64,000 nucleotides of DNA from Paraglaciecola sp. T6c (GTDB lineage Bacteria > Pseudomonadota > Gammaproteobacteria > Enterobacterales > Alteromonadaceae). The stretch's first letter is position 1. Each line of letters opens with the position of its first letter. A model generated the notes under the pieces. The model worked only from the letters and a program-made list of their open reading frames with translations. It searched no databases and was not told where the DNA came from. Shown here piece by piece: positions 46,520-56,001 of this stretch. Location of the stretch: the NCBI RefSeq assembly GCF_000014225.1, contig NC_008228.1, positions 4,278,001 to 4,342,000 on the forward strand. Reading direction: 5' to 3'. A program made the position numbers and the translations under genes.

Positions 46520-46909
46520 TTATTCTTCTTCGATGCTGTTTTCGTAACCTTCAGCGTCAAGCAGGCCTTCAACTTCGTCTGCATCGTCTGCTTTGATGCG
46601 GAACAACCAACCGTCGCCGTATGGGTCAGAGTTAACTAGCTCTGGGCTGTCTTCTAGGTCTTCATTTACGCCAACAATTTCACCGCCAATTGGCGCGTAA
46701 ACGTCTGATGCCGCTTTCACTGATTCCGCAACCGCGATGTCGTCGCCCGCACTGACGGTCGCGCCAACGTCAGGTAATTCAACAAATACCATATCGCCCA
46801 AAAGCTCTTGGGCATGCTCGCTGATACCGACAGTAAACGTACCGTCGCCTTCAGGGCGAACCCATTCGTGAGTAGTGGCATAACGTAGATCTGAAGGGAT
46901 ATTGCTCAT
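46520..46909 (-). CDS. gcvH: Glycine cleavage system H protein
   Basis: GcvH carries the lipoyl arm that shuttles the aminomethyl group between the P, T and L proteins. The 129-residue length is standard. The lipoylated lysine is K65 in [15 protein letters not shown], and the family ending [14 protein letters not shown] is present. It lies between gcvT (72 bases upstream) and gcvP. Confidence 0.98.
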   Translation of the reverse strand: MSNIPSDLRYATTHEWVRPEGDGTFTVGISEHAQELLGDMVFVELPDVGATVSAGDDIAVAESVKAASDVYAPIGGEIVGVNEDLEDSPELVNSDPYGDGWLFRIKADDADEVEGLLDAEGYENSIEEE

Positions 46910-46981
46910 AGTTGTTCCTAAATATTGAAGTCGTTAGCTCAAGCTCGGCAGCAACAAAGTACTGCCGCACCAGTTGATTTC

Positions 46982-48061
46982 TTATAAAACGCTTTTGCCA
47001 TTTCGCACAAAGCTGGGTTTAACCACATTTACTGTAACCCACTTTTTGCGCATTTCCACCTGTGCGGTATCACCTACTGAAGCAGGTACACGCGCCATGG
47101 CAATACTGTGCCCTAATGTGGGTGAGAACGTACCTGAGGTGATAATGCCTTCGCCGCCTTCCACTTGTACGGCTTGGCCGTGACGAAGTACGCCTTTTTC
47201 AGTGAGCACTAAGCCCACTAGTTTGTCGGTACCGGCTGCTTTTTGTGCTTCTAAGGCTTTACGGCCGACAAAGTTACGCTCTGCTGGCTCCCATGTGATG
47301 GTCCAGCCCATGTTGGCTGCAAGGGGTGAAATGGTTTCATCCATATCTTGGCCATAAAGGTTCATGCCTGCTTCTAAGCGCAGGGTATCGCGCGCGCCTA
47401 AACCACAAGGAGCAACGCCTGCATCTAATAGCTTTTGCCAAAAGTCAGCGGCTTGCTCGTTAGGCACCATTATTTCGTAACCTGCTTCGCCTGTGTAACC
47501 TGTGGTCGCAATGAACAAATCTTCAGCTTGCACACCAAAAAACGGCTTCATGCCTGCTACGGCTTCATTTTGAGCTGATGAAAACAAGGTTGCGGCTTTC
47601 TCTTTGGCTTGGGGGCCTTGTACGGCGATCATGGCGAACTCTGGGCGTTCGGTAATAGTGACGTCAAAGCCTTCTGCTTGCGCGTTCAACCAATCCATGT
47701 CTTTTTGGCGCGTGGCTGAGTTAACGACTAAGCGGTAGTTGGTGGTTTCAAAGTGATACACAATCAGGTCATCTACCACGCCGCCTTCTTCGTTAAGCAT
47801 GCCGCTGTAAAGGGCCTTGCCACGCTCTTTCAATTTCGCTACGTCGTTAGCTAATAAGTGACGAAGGTAGTCTTGAGCTTGCTCGCCAACCACATCAACA
47901 ATGGTCATGTGAGATACGTCAAACATACCGGCAGTGCGGCGCACAGCGTGATGCTCTTCTATTTGTGAGCCGTAGTTGATCGGCATTTCCCAGCCGTGAA
48001 AATCAACCATCTTAGCGCCTGATTCCAAGTGCTTACTGTGCAAAACCGTTTTATTTGGCAT
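46982..48061 (-). CDS. gcvT: Glycine cleavage system T protein (aminomethyltransferase)
   Basis: GcvT transfers the methylene carbon to tetrahydrofolate and releases ammonia. The 359-residue protein has the folate-enzyme blocks [33 protein letters not shown], and [13 protein letters not shown] followed by [24 protein letters not shown]. It is the first gene of gcvTHP. The 141-base gap to the divergent LysR gene is too short for a normal glycine riboswitch, and none was recognised; it contains an inverted repeat. Confidence 0.98.
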   Translation of the reverse strand: MPNKTVLHSKHLESGAKMVDFHGWEMPINYGSQIEEHHAVRRTAGMFDVSHMTIVDVVGEQAQDYLRHLLANDVAKLKERGKALYSGMLNEEGGVVDDLIVYHFETTNYRLVVNSATRQKDMDWLNAQAEGFDVTITERPEFAMIAVQGPQAKEKAATLFSSAQNEAVAGMKPFFGVQAEDLFIATTGYTGEAGYEIMVPNEQAADFWQKLLDAGVAPCGLGARDTLRLEAGMNLYGQDMDETISPLAANMGWTITWEPAERNFVGRKALEAQKAAGTDKLVGLVLTEKGVLRHGQAVQVEGGEGIITSGTFSPTLGHSIAMARVPASVGDTAQVEMRKKWVTVNVVKPSFVRNGKSVL

Positions 48062-48131
48062 GTGACTTATCTTTTTGATTAACGTGATTGCCAGTATAGG
48101 TAGCTGATTTGGTCACAACAAATTGAAAATA

Positions 48132-48147
48132 TTAATGCTTACATTAA
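48132..48147. promoter_or_regulatory. Inverted repeat between gcvT and the LysR gene
   Basis: TTAATG-CTTA-CATTAA is a perfect 6-4-6 inverted repeat in the divergent promoter region. It lies 71 bases from the gcvT start and 56 from the lysR-type start. LysR regulators usually bind such dyads near their own gene. Confidence 0.5.
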
Positions 48148-48202
48148 CATTCCTTATCTATACAATTAGTTTCATCAGGTTAGCTAATCTATGTGGTGAA
48201 TA

Positions 48203-49054
48203 ATGAAACAACTTTCGTTGGATAACTTACGCACTTTTGTGACCGTGATTGATTTAGGCGGTTACGCCAAAGCCGGTGAGTACCTTGGGCGCTCGCAACC
48301 CGCCATTAGTCTGCAAATAAAGCGTTTGGAATCACAGCTTAATAAACGCTTGTTCAGTAAAGCGGGGCAGCGCCACGAAGTGAATCATGACGGGCTGAAT
48401 TTGTACCATCAAGCGAAGAACATGTTGGCGATTAACGATGAAATATTCCGCCAATTTGAACCCGCATCGATTCGCGGACGACTGCGTTTGGGGATACCAA
48501 GCGAGTTTGCGACCACACTACTTCCCAGCATTGTGGGTGAATTCAGTAAATTATACCCAGATGTGTCGTTAGAGGTGACTTCAGCGTTAAGCAAGTCGTT
48601 ACTCAGTGAAAATCAGCGCCAAGACTTTGATTTGATCATGGCATTGTTGCCTCATAACCAAACGGTTGATGGCGAATTACTGCTGGATGATGACTTGGTG
48701 TGGGTTGGCAATCGAAACCAAAACTTTACCAATAACACCTTGAGTTTGGTGCTCGCGCCTGATGGCTGCATGTATCGAAGTCGCGTTATTCAAGCGCTAA
48801 AACAGCAAACTACTCAGTGGCGTATTACCTACACTAACGCAGATTTAGCCGGTATTACCGCTGCGATAAACCAAGGTTTGGGCATAACCGCACTGGCGCG
48901 AAGTAGTGTGCCGAAAGAGTTGAATATTATTCGCCATGAAATGCTACCCGACTTAGGCAAAATTCGTATTGCGCTGTTCAATCAAGCACAACGCTACTGG
49001 CAAGCAAGCGATAAATTGGCTGAGTTTATAAAGTCGCGTTTAGGCGAAATGTAA
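48203..49054 (+). CDS. LysR-family transcriptional regulator
   Basis: The 283-residue protein has the LysR helix-turn-helix at the N-terminus (LDNLRTFVTVIDLGGYAKAGE, then LGRSQPAISLQIKRLESQL), followed by a substrate-binding domain (RLRLGIPSEFATTLLPSIVGEF). The sequence around the DNA-binding domain resembles LrhA-type regulators more than GcvA, even though it is divergent from gcvTHP. Whether it controls the gcv operon is open; only position suggests it. Confidence 0.9.
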   Translation: MKQLSLDNLRTFVTVIDLGGYAKAGEYLGRSQPAISLQIKRLESQLNKRLFSKAGQRHEVNHDGLNLYHQAKNMLAINDEIFRQFEPASIRGRLRLGIPSEFATTLLPSIVGEFSKLYPDVSLEVTSALSKSLLSENQRQDFDLIMALLPHNQTVDGELLLDDDLVWVGNRNQNFTNNTLSLVLAPDGCMYRSRVIQALKQQTTQWRITYTNADLAGITAAINQGLGITALARSSVPKELNIIRHEMLPDLGKIRIALFNQAQRYWQASDKLAEFIKSRLGEM

Positions 49055-49345
49055 TCAGGGAAAATACTGTGGCTAGAAGCCAAGTTTGGGGTTAGGTCTA
49101 GGTTTAGGTTTAAAAGAAGTTAAATGCATGAACGAGCAACGAAGCGTATGGAGGTTATATTGGCAAAGAGCCTGACCTAGTAGCTGAAGAAAATGGAATT
49201 ATTGATGGCAAGTGCTCGTTAAATGGCAAATGCGCGTTAAAAAGAAGGCCTTGTGTAAAAGAGATTATCTAAAAAGGAGAGCTACCGAGCTTTAAGTCAG
49301 CCGGTTAAAACCAGAGGCGAAACGTTTAGGATGATATAAAAACGT

Positions 49346-49516
49346 TTACGCCCCAGAGCGCAATAAAAACATACCAACACAGGCGACTAATAACACGACT
49401 GAAAAAACCTCGCGGTTATATTTTCCGTGGTAATAAGCTTTACGGCGATCTTTTAATGCCTGATATACACCCGATTCGTCATGCTCTGACTTTCTATCGT
49501 ACATACCGTGCTTCAT
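49346..49516 (-). CDS. 56-residue single-pass membrane protein
   Basis: The frame starts MKHGMYDRKSEHDESGVYQA, has a basic stretch (LKDRRKAYYHGKYNRE) and ends in one membrane segment (VFSVVLLVACVGMFLLRSG). AGAGGA lies 8 bases before the ATG. The Lys/Arg cluster before the helix favours an N-in orientation. No family is recognised. It stands alone in a gap of about 700 bases between the LysR gene and the ATPase gene. An inverted repeat around AAACGTTT (49317-49327 and 49340-49351) overlaps its end and may terminate it. Confidence 0.6.
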   Translation of the reverse strand: MKHGMYDRKSEHDESGVYQALKDRRKAYYHGKYNREVFSVVLLVACVGMFLLRSGA

Positions 49517-49749
49517 TCTATTATCCTCTGCATTATCTGCTCATAATATATTTATCGGCGTTATGGTAAAAAAATAAACCGTCAAACCGAAAATATATCA
49601 ATCTATGTATATTGGATAATATAATACCCTTTTAGTTCAATTTCATCTTTTTTTACGAAATATTAACAACTTAACATGATGAATAGTTCTAAAACGGACT
49701 AAGCAATGGCTGTTTTAGCTGGCATTTACCGTACGAGACGGAGTTGCCA

Positions 49750-50823
49750 TTAATCGTCAGACTTTAAACGCACATAAGTTCTGTATTTCTTTTTTAGCAG
49801 TTTATCTATGTAACGGGTCAATTTGATCTTGTGACTAATGGCGTCATCTAATGCATCAGTTAATTCAGTGAGCATGGTCTTGTAATACGTCACATCTTTT
49901 AACACATCAGGTCTGGTTTCGCCTGAGGCGGATGTTGATGGTGCCGCAGCGGGCTGGCCATCACTTGGCGCCTGCTCTGGGGCTTGTTCTTCTGGCACCT
50001 TGTTCTCTGGTAGAAACATTTCATCGGCGACTTCTTTCACTACCGCTTCTACGGCATCTTCGTCAAACGTTTCGAGCTCTTCAAGGAATCCATACAGTAG
50101 GATGCGGTCCATCAGGGTATTAATTTTACGAGGCACCCCACGGGTGAACACAAATATTTTGCTGTAGGCATCGCTTGAGAATAACGTTTTGCCGCTATAG
50201 CCAGCGTGATGCAATCGATACTCTATATAGGCTTGGCACTCGTCTTCTGTTAACGGGGATAAATGACAAGAGGCCACAATACGCTGACGAAACTGTTCCA
50301 TATTCGGCGCGCGCAATATGGGTTGTAATTCTTCTTGGCCTAATAAGAAACTTTGCAGCAGCGGCTTACCGTTCTTTTGATAATTCGACAACATGCGTAA
50401 TTCTTCGATGGTTTCTAAGGGCAAGTTTTGCGCTTCGTCCACCAGCAATAAGGCGCGTTTTCCTTGTTGGTGCAACTGAGTAAGGAAGAGTTCTAAGTCC
50501 CCTAAAATGTCGGATTTAGTGCTGCCTTTTACGGGAATTTCGAACTTACTGGCGACCATTTTCACTAGTTCGTCAGGGGTCAATTTGGGCGTCACAATTT
50601 GCGCTGCCACGATGCCGGCCTCCATGGCATCCAGTAAGCTATTGGCAATAGTGGTTTTACCTGTGCCAATGTCGCCTGTGATAACGATAAACCCTTCAGC
50701 TTGTGACAAACCGTACTGTAGATATGACATAGCTCGCTTATGCCATTTACTAGCAAAAAAGAAGCTAGGGTCAGGCGTGAGCTGAAAAGGCTTTGAATTT
50801 AATCCGTAATAATTTTCGTACAT
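49750..50823 (-). CDS. XrtA/PEP-CTERM-type (ExeA-like) AAA ATPase
   Basis: The 357-residue ATPase is of the ExeA/GspA-like type found in exosortase/PEP-CTERM and exopolysaccharide loci. It opens YENYYGLNSKPFQLTPDPSF. Walker A is GDIGTGKTT (about 46-54), Walker B LLLVDEAQNL (about 128-137), and a sensor-like RFRQRI block follows (EQFRQRIVASCHLSPL). The C-terminal 60 residues are a low-complexity Pro/Ala/Glu stretch and a basic helix (KKKYRTYVRLK). I use the ATG at 50823 because the family starts there; eight more codons upstream are possible. No exosortase or polysaccharide gene is near it. Confidence 0.82.
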   Translation of the reverse strand: MYENYYGLNSKPFQLTPDPSFFFASKWHKRAMSYLQYGLSQAEGFIVITGDIGTGKTTIANSLLDAMEAGIVAAQIVTPKLTPDELVKMVASKFEIPVKGSTKSDILGDLELFLTQLHQQGKRALLLVDEAQNLPLETIEELRMLSNYQKNGKPLLQSFLLGQEELQPILRAPNMEQFRQRIVASCHLSPLTEDECQAYIEYRLHHAGYSGKTLFSSDAYSKIFVFTRGVPRKINTLMDRILLYGFLEELETFDEDAVEAVVKEVADEMFLPENKVPEEQAPEQAPSDGQPAAAPSTSASGETRPDVLKDVTYYKTMLTELTDALDDAISHKIKLTRYIDKLLKKKYRTYVRLKSDD

Positions 50824-50970
50824 AAAAGCGCTGGGTCCGTTGGGCAAATCGCACTAGCAAATATCATCTAAGCTTAAGCTATCAGGGTAAGACTTAGCAA
50901 CGCCTATACAGATAAAGGCTTAGAAAGTTATCTGCCTAGCATTAAAAAGGTGCCCGCCAATACAGTCAGC

Positions 50971-51052
50971 ACACGGTTATTAAACACGATTGAAAGCTAA
51001 ACACGGTTGTTAAACACGGTTGTTAAACACGGTTGCTAAACGCGGATGCTAC
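50971..51052. repeat. Tandem 13-bp repeat ACACGGTTGTTAA
   Basis: Copies are at 50971-50983, 51001-51013, 51014-51026 and 51027-51039, with degenerate units at 50984-51000 and 51040-51052. The array lies between the ATPase gene and the end of the hemolysin III gene and touches the latter's stop. Confidence 0.8.
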
Positions 51053-51699
51053 ACCACGTAATAATAAATTGAGAAAAAGTGGCAAATACACCCAGCCGTC
51101 ACAAACACATGCCATATCGGATGGGTATAACGAATTTTCTTCGCTACGTAAAATATCACCCCAATGCTATAACAAAGGCCGCCCGCAATCAGTAGCCAAA
51201 GGCCTTCAGTGGGCAGCGACATATACAAAGGATAAATAAAGAAGACTGCTAACCAGCCCATTAATAAATAGGTTGCGACTGATATTTTTGGGAAGCGCCC
51301 TGCGGCTAAACACTTAAAGCCAACACCAATAGCGGCTAAGGCCCATATGAGCGAGATACCAATAACCCCCACCCAGCCACCAACAGCAAGCAACATAAAA
51401 GGTGTATAGGTGCCTGCAATTAATAAGTAAATAGCACTGTGATCAATCACTTTTAACACGGACTTCGCTTTGGGGTTTGAAAATGCGTGATACAAAGTAG
51501 AAGAGAGAAACATCGCTATCATCGATGCTCCATAAATTATCGCAGCCACTTGCGCCAAGGTATCAGCGGCGCGAGATAATAAGAACACCAAGCCGACGAT
51601 AGACGCGATACATCCGATGCCATGGCTGAGCGCATTTAGCCACTCCTCCACTATTGTGTATGGCTTTAGATGGATTGTGGGTGGCACCTGTTGTTGCAT
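51049..51699 (-). CDS. Hemolysin III family (TrhA/YqfA, PAQR) membrane protein
   Basis: The 216-residue protein has seven membrane segments and the PAQR signature positions: EEWLNALSHGIG near 14-25, SSTLYHAF near 66-73, and WHVFVTAGCICHFFS near 196-210. The Ser/His/Asp-type residues of these motifs are thought to bind zinc. E. coli YqfA (TrhA) is linked to membrane energetics, and the hemolysin name is historical. It appears monocistronic. Confidence 0.9.
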   Translation of the reverse strand: MQQQVPPTIHLKPYTIVEEWLNALSHGIGCIASIVGLVFLLSRAADTLAQVAAIIYGASMIAMFLSSTLYHAFSNPKAKSVLKVIDHSAIYLLIAGTYTPFMLLAVGGWVGVIGISLIWALAAIGVGFKCLAAGRFPKISVATYLLMGWLAVFFIYPLYMSLPTEGLWLLIAGGLCYSIGVIFYVAKKIRYTHPIWHVFVTAGCICHFFSIYYYVV

Positions 51700-51782
51700 G
51701 CAAAAACCTCAAGCGTTAAATGACCAAACCATAGTAGTGTTTCAGCGAACACTTGTACACTGAAGAGTCTGTTAGGTGTCAT

Positions 51783-52649
51783 TTAGTTCAAATATCCTGG
51801 CGCGATGGCCAAATTATCGACTTTGTTTAGGGTAAAACGATTCTGTAACCACAACTGATATTCTGCGCCTTCAAGCACACCACGTTCAGTGCAATCAACG
51901 TTCCAGCGCCTAAGCAGATACCCGGCCATTGCGGCCCGCACATTGATCAACAGTTGGCTGTTTTCCATGCCGTAATCCATTTCAATCGCCGTGGCATATT
52001 TAACGTTCTTGGGGTGAGGCACAAGTTGCAGAGGAATGAGGCGCTGCCATTCTTGGTCAGCCAATGCCTGCTCGTCCTCTTTACCGGCTTCTTTTATCGT
52101 TACTTTACTGATACGGGTTAACACAAAGTCACGAAAACTTTGGCTTTTACGATCAAAGGCGCGTACATGCCAGCGCAGGCCATTATCGACAATAGAGTGT
52201 GGTACTAACTCTCTGGCACCTGAGCCACTTGAAAGTGAGGTATAAATCACACTGACTGCTTTTTTGTTCAAAATGGCTTGCACCAAACGCGCAACAATAA
52301 AGATATTGGGTACATTGAGGTTTGATGGCGACTCTACTGGGTAGTGCACATCCCCTATTCCATCAAACCCATCGGATATGTTGTTAGCCATTTTCACTAA
52401 CGTTCGCGTGGCGTCATGTTCAAATACCGGCTGAAACTGTTCGGTTTGCACATAGCGTTTTTCAATACTGTGATAGCGCATATTCTTGGGGGCAAGTTCT
52501 TTATAAATATTGAAATCGCGAGAGCCTGCGGACAAACCCACTTCGAATCGGCTTATAAGATCTTGGCGATATATCGCGCCTTTAAAAAGTAAACAAAAGT
52601 CGATGTAAGCAAGTCGTTGTTTTTGGGCAAAACCGAGTTGTTCTAGCAT
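51783..52649 (-). CDS. WYL-domain transcriptional regulator
   Basis: The 288-residue protein has an N-terminal DNA-binding region (RLAYIDFCLLFKGAIYRQDLISRFEV) and a WYL-type ligand domain at about 135-215 (KAVSVIYTSLSSGSGARELVPHSIVDNGLRWHVRAFDRKSQSFRDF). WYL proteins sense nucleic acid or small ligands and often control DNA-damage or phage-defence genes. No such gene is adjacent here; the neighbours are the hemolysin III gene and the RND operon. The target is unknown. Confidence 0.85.
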   Translation of the reverse strand: MLEQLGFAQKQRLAYIDFCLLFKGAIYRQDLISRFEVGLSAGSRDFNIYKELAPKNMRYHSIEKRYVQTEQFQPVFEHDATRTLVKMANNISDGFDGIGDVHYPVESPSNLNVPNIFIVARLVQAILNKKAVSVIYTSLSSGSGARELVPHSIVDNGLRWHVRAFDRKSQSFRDFVLTRISKVTIKEAGKEDEQALADQEWQRLIPLQLVPHPKNVKYATAIEMDYGMENSQLLINVRAAMAGYLLRRWNVDCTERGVLEGAEYQLWLQNRFTLNKVDNLAIAPGYLN

Positions 52650-52743
52650 ATGTCTTCAAACTGAATGTAGTGTGCCCACAATATGGTTTATTTTAAATCG
52701 GTTGTAAAGAAGCCGTAGAATTTAAGACCTAACAGAAAACAAG

Positions 52744-52777
52744 CCCCTTAGGCGCGCAGCTTGCTGCGACCTAGGGG
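52744..52777 (-). terminator. Terminator after the RND operon
   Basis: CCCCTTAGGCGCGCAGC pairs with GCTGCGACCTAGGGG, with one or two mismatches. On the minus strand it is followed by CTTGTTTTC. It lies 18 bases past the pump gene's stop. Confidence 0.7.
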
Positions 52778-52794
52778 TGTCCACTCGAATCGGA

Positions 52795-55700
52795 TTAGGA
52801 ATGTGCGGGGGTAGATGCTGATTCAGTATCGGGTTTGGCTCTAAGCCCTAGCAAGGTCAGTAGGTTAATGATGCCTCGCTTAGCGTCTATTTGAATCATC
52901 AGTAAACCAGGGATCAAGATAAGGGTAATAACAGTGGCAAACAAGATCCCGTAACCGAGCGACGCCGCGGCCGGAATCAAAAATTGCGCCTGCATGGATG
53001 TTTCCCCCAACAAAGGCACCAAACCGGCGTAGGTCGTCACCGAGGTAAGTAGCACGGCTCGTAAACGACTGGTGCAAGACGCTACAATTGCATCATGCAC
53101 GCTTAAGCCTTCTTCTTTAACCAATTCGTTAAAGCGCGAGACCAGCAGCAAGCTGTCGTTCACCACCACCCCACTTAAGGCAAGAATACCGTTTAGTGAC
53201 AATATGCTAATGGTTAAGTCATTCCACCAATGACCAAGTATCGCCCCGACAATACCAAAAGGGATCGCCACCATGATCAGCAAGGGTTGAATATACGATT
53301 TGAGCGGTATCGCCAAAAGCACATAAATGACCAACAATGCCGCAATGAACATAGTACTCATGGAACTGGTAGTTTCGCTTTGCTGCTCTGCTTCACCGGC
53401 AAAATACACGTTTAAGTTTGGGAATTGAGCGGTTAATTCCGGTACTAAATCACGGCGTAAGTTATCCACTAACACATTCGATGCGATGACATTCTTGTCC
53501 ACCTGGGCGCTTAAATAAATAGCCCGTAAACCGTCGATGCGGGTAATTTCGTCCTGCTGATATTCACTGCTTATGGTGGCGACATTCACTAAGGGCACAA
53601 CAGTGCCATCCGGTAAACGAATGCGCGACTGCATGATGTCGGCTGGAGTTTGACGAGCATTCTCTGGGTAACGCACCCTCACCTTCACTTCATCTTTATC
53701 ACGTTGGTAACGCTGTACTATCGCACCACCGAAGGCTTGCAATACCTGCTGAGACAAGCTGGCGGTGTCCATGCCTAGTGCTCGGCCTTGCGCATTCAGA
53801 GTGAACTTTAACTGTGGCTGACCGGGATTGAAATTGTCGTCAATGCCATTCACCCCTGGGGTGTTTTCAAGACGCTCTTTGAATAATGCACCTGCCGCCA
53901 TAACGGTCTCGTCATCCCACGCTTTGAGCTCAACCTTAAAGTTATCAACCATCTTACGGGTGGCTAGAATTTGCAGTTTTTTGCTGCCCTCCGGAGTGCC
54001 AGATAAACGCTGCCACTCTTTGGCGAACTCACTGGCGCTAAACGCGCCGCCACTGATCAATTCAACCGTTACACTACCACTGGTATCACCGCTGCTAACG
54101 ACCTGCAAACTCGTGATTTCGCTTTCTTGGCTATCAAGTTTAGCCATCAGGTTTTTCTCGGCTTGTAGCGCCGTTTGTTCAAGCATAAACAAACTAGTGT
54201 TGGTTTGACCAAACGCTGCATCATTTTGCATGACTAAATCGGCGCTGACTGTATCCCCAGGAATACTTGGAAAGAAGCCGACCTTAACAGCCCCTGTCAT
54301 GGGCATGCCAATCACCAAAATCAAAAAGGCCATAAACCCTGCCACCACGGCATAGCGAAAACGCAATGAATACTCGATGACCTTGCGATAAATATTGTCA
54401 CTAAACCAATTTAAACCGTAGTCAGCACCATGTTGCACTTTAGACCACAAACCACTGAGGCCCGCTTTTACTTGGCGCTGGGTATCAATGTGCGCTAAGT
54501 GCGAAGGCAAGATGAGTTTTGACTCGACCACTGAAAGCAGCAAACAGATCGTCACCACGGTGGCAAACTGAGCGTAAATTTGCCCTAACGGCCCTGATAC
54601 ATTCGATAACGTCATGAAGGCAGCTACAGTGGTGAGCACACCAAATATGGTCGGTACGGCTACTTTCATTGTGCCTAAAATGGTGTTGTTGAGACTGTCG
54701 CCATGTTGCCTGCGCGTGCTGTACACACTCTCACCAACCACAACAGCATCGTCGACCACTATGCCTAGTGCCATAATGAAGCCAAAGGTGGTCATTTCAT
54801 TAATGGTCAGCCCAGCGTAGGTGTCAGTCATAAAATACAAAGTGCCGAAAAATACAAACGGTAAGCCACCCGCCACCCAAAGTGCCACTCGTACGTTCAA
54901 AAATATGGCCAAAATAACGAATACCATCATGATGCCTGTAACCGCATTTTTGGTCAGCAACGACAGGCGCTCGGTGATCATGGTGCTTTTGTCGTACCAA
55001 CTAGTGAGTTCAACGTTTTGTGGCAATAACCCGCGCTCTTGCCAATTGTCGATCACGCTGTGCGCTTGCTCAACAATGGCGGTAATATCGCTGTTGTCGT
55101 CCATTAATATTTCAATGGCCACAGCGTTTTGTTGGTTGTATCGCCCTAGTGAGTTTGCGTCTTCAGCAAAGGTATCAGTCACCTTAGCGACATCACCCAT
55201 TTTTATTTGCGCACCGCTTGGTGTGGTTAACAATACAATATTGGCAAAGTCGCTTTGCCAATAAGCCTGATTAGCGGCTTTCAAGCGAATAATTTTGCTA
55301 CTGTCACGCAAGCTCGTTGACAACGGGCTTGAAGATTCTTGATTAATCACATCACTAATGTCGCTGATGGTTAGGCCATACGCCTGCAATTTCCCTTCGT
55401 CTATCTCCACTGACATCATGGGGTCTAGCACACCCTTTTGTTCAACATCGCTGATGCCGGACTGAGCGAGTAAATCCGCTTTAAGTAATTCCCCTAGGGT
55501 TTGTAAAGTATGACGGTCTGTATCGCCATATAACTGTATCGTTAAGGCGTGATCTTGGCGTCTGGATTTATCGATGACCGGCTGCTCTGCATCTGCAGGG
55601 AAGTTATTGATGGCATCCACTTGGTTTTTAACGTCTGTGAGTAATTCATCGAGCGAATAATCAGTTTTCTTCTCGATACTCACGTGGCTCCCGGTGGCGT

Positions 55701-56001
55701 CTGAGGTTGAGGTAATGCGCTTGATGCCAGGCACGGTTTCCAGCGCCTCTTCTATTTTTAGCGCTATGCCTTCTTCGGCCTGCAATGCATCACCGCTGTC
55801 GTACTTCACAGAGACTGATATTTTGTCTGGTTCAAGACTGGGAAAAGCCTCTTTGCGTAAAGTTGAAAGAGACATAACCCCCATCACAATCACACTGACC
55901 AGTAACAAGTTAGCCGCCACTGAGTTATTAGCAAACCAAGCGATAATGCCGTGCAACGGATTGTTATTACCCGATGATGAAGGCAATTGATGCTGACTCA
56001 T
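52795..56001 (-). CDS. RND efflux pump, inner membrane subunit
   Basis: The 1068-residue protein is a proton-driven RND transporter of the AcrB superfamily. It has twelve membrane segments in the usual 1+5+1+5 pattern and two large periplasmic loops. The TM4 proton-relay aspartates are D417/D418 in GIVVDDAVVVGE. It ends the operon outer membrane factor-adaptor-pump and overlaps the adaptor stop by 4 bases. The substrate cannot be told. The sequence is not close to AcrB itself; more like marine 'efflux RND permease' members without a named substrate. Confidence 0.93.
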   Translation of the reverse strand: MSQHQLPSSSGNNNPLHGIIAWFANNSVAANLLLVSVIVMGVMSLSTLRKEAFPSLEPDKISVSVKYDSGDALQAEEGIALKIEEALETVPGIKRITSTSDATGSHVSIEKKTDYSLDELLTDVKNQVDAINNFPADAEQPVIDKSRRQDHALTIQLYGDTDRHTLQTLGELLKADLLAQSGISDVEQKGVLDPMMSVEIDEGKLQAYGLTISDISDVINQESSSPLSTSLRDSSKIIRLKAANQAYWQSDFANIVLLTTPSGAQIKMGDVAKVTDTFAEDANSLGRYNQQNAVAIEILMDDNSDITAIVEQAHSVIDNWQERGLLPQNVELTSWYDKSTMITERLSLLTKNAVTGIMMVFVILAIFLNVRVALWVAGGLPFVFFGTLYFMTDTYAGLTINEMTTFGFIMALGIVVDDAVVVGESVYSTRRQHGDSLNNTILGTMKVAVPTIFGVLTTVAAFMTLSNVSGPLGQIYAQFATVVTICLLLSVVESKLILPSHLAHIDTQRQVKAGLSGLWSKVQHGADYGLNWFSDNIYRKVIEYSLRFRYAVVAGFMAFLILVIGMPMTGAVKVGFFPSIPGDTVSADLVMQNDAAFGQTNTSLFMLEQTALQAEKNLMAKLDSQESEITSLQVVSSGDTSGSVTVELISGGAFSASEFAKEWQRLSGTPEGSKKLQILATRKMVDNFKVELKAWDDETVMAAGALFKERLENTPGVNGIDDNFNPGQPQLKFTLNAQGRALGMDTASLSQQVLQAFGGAIVQRYQRDKDEVKVRVRYPENARQTPADIMQSRIRLPDGTVVPLVNVATISSEYQQDEITRIDGLRAIYLSAQVDKNVIASNVLVDNLRRDLVPELTAQFPNLNVYFAGEAEQQSETTSSMSTMFIAALLVIYVLLAIPLKSYIQPLLIMVAIPFGIVGAILGHWWNDLTISILSLNGILALSGVVVNDSLLLVSRFNELVKEEGLSVHDAIVASCTSRLRAVLLTSVTTYAGLVPLLGETSMQAQFLIPAAASLGYGILFATVITLILIPGLLMIQIDAKRGIINLLTLLGLRAKPDTESASTPAHS

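Noticed and set aside
48062-48202. Glycine riboswitch before gcvT
   Set aside because: The gap is only 141 bases and is shared with a divergent promoter; no tandem aptamer pattern was seen.
49256-49345. Possible riboswitch-like sequence upstream of 49346 on the plus strand
   Set aside because: It has a suggestive GGAGAGCTACCGAGCTT stretch, but no known aptamer could be matched and no gene follows on that strand.
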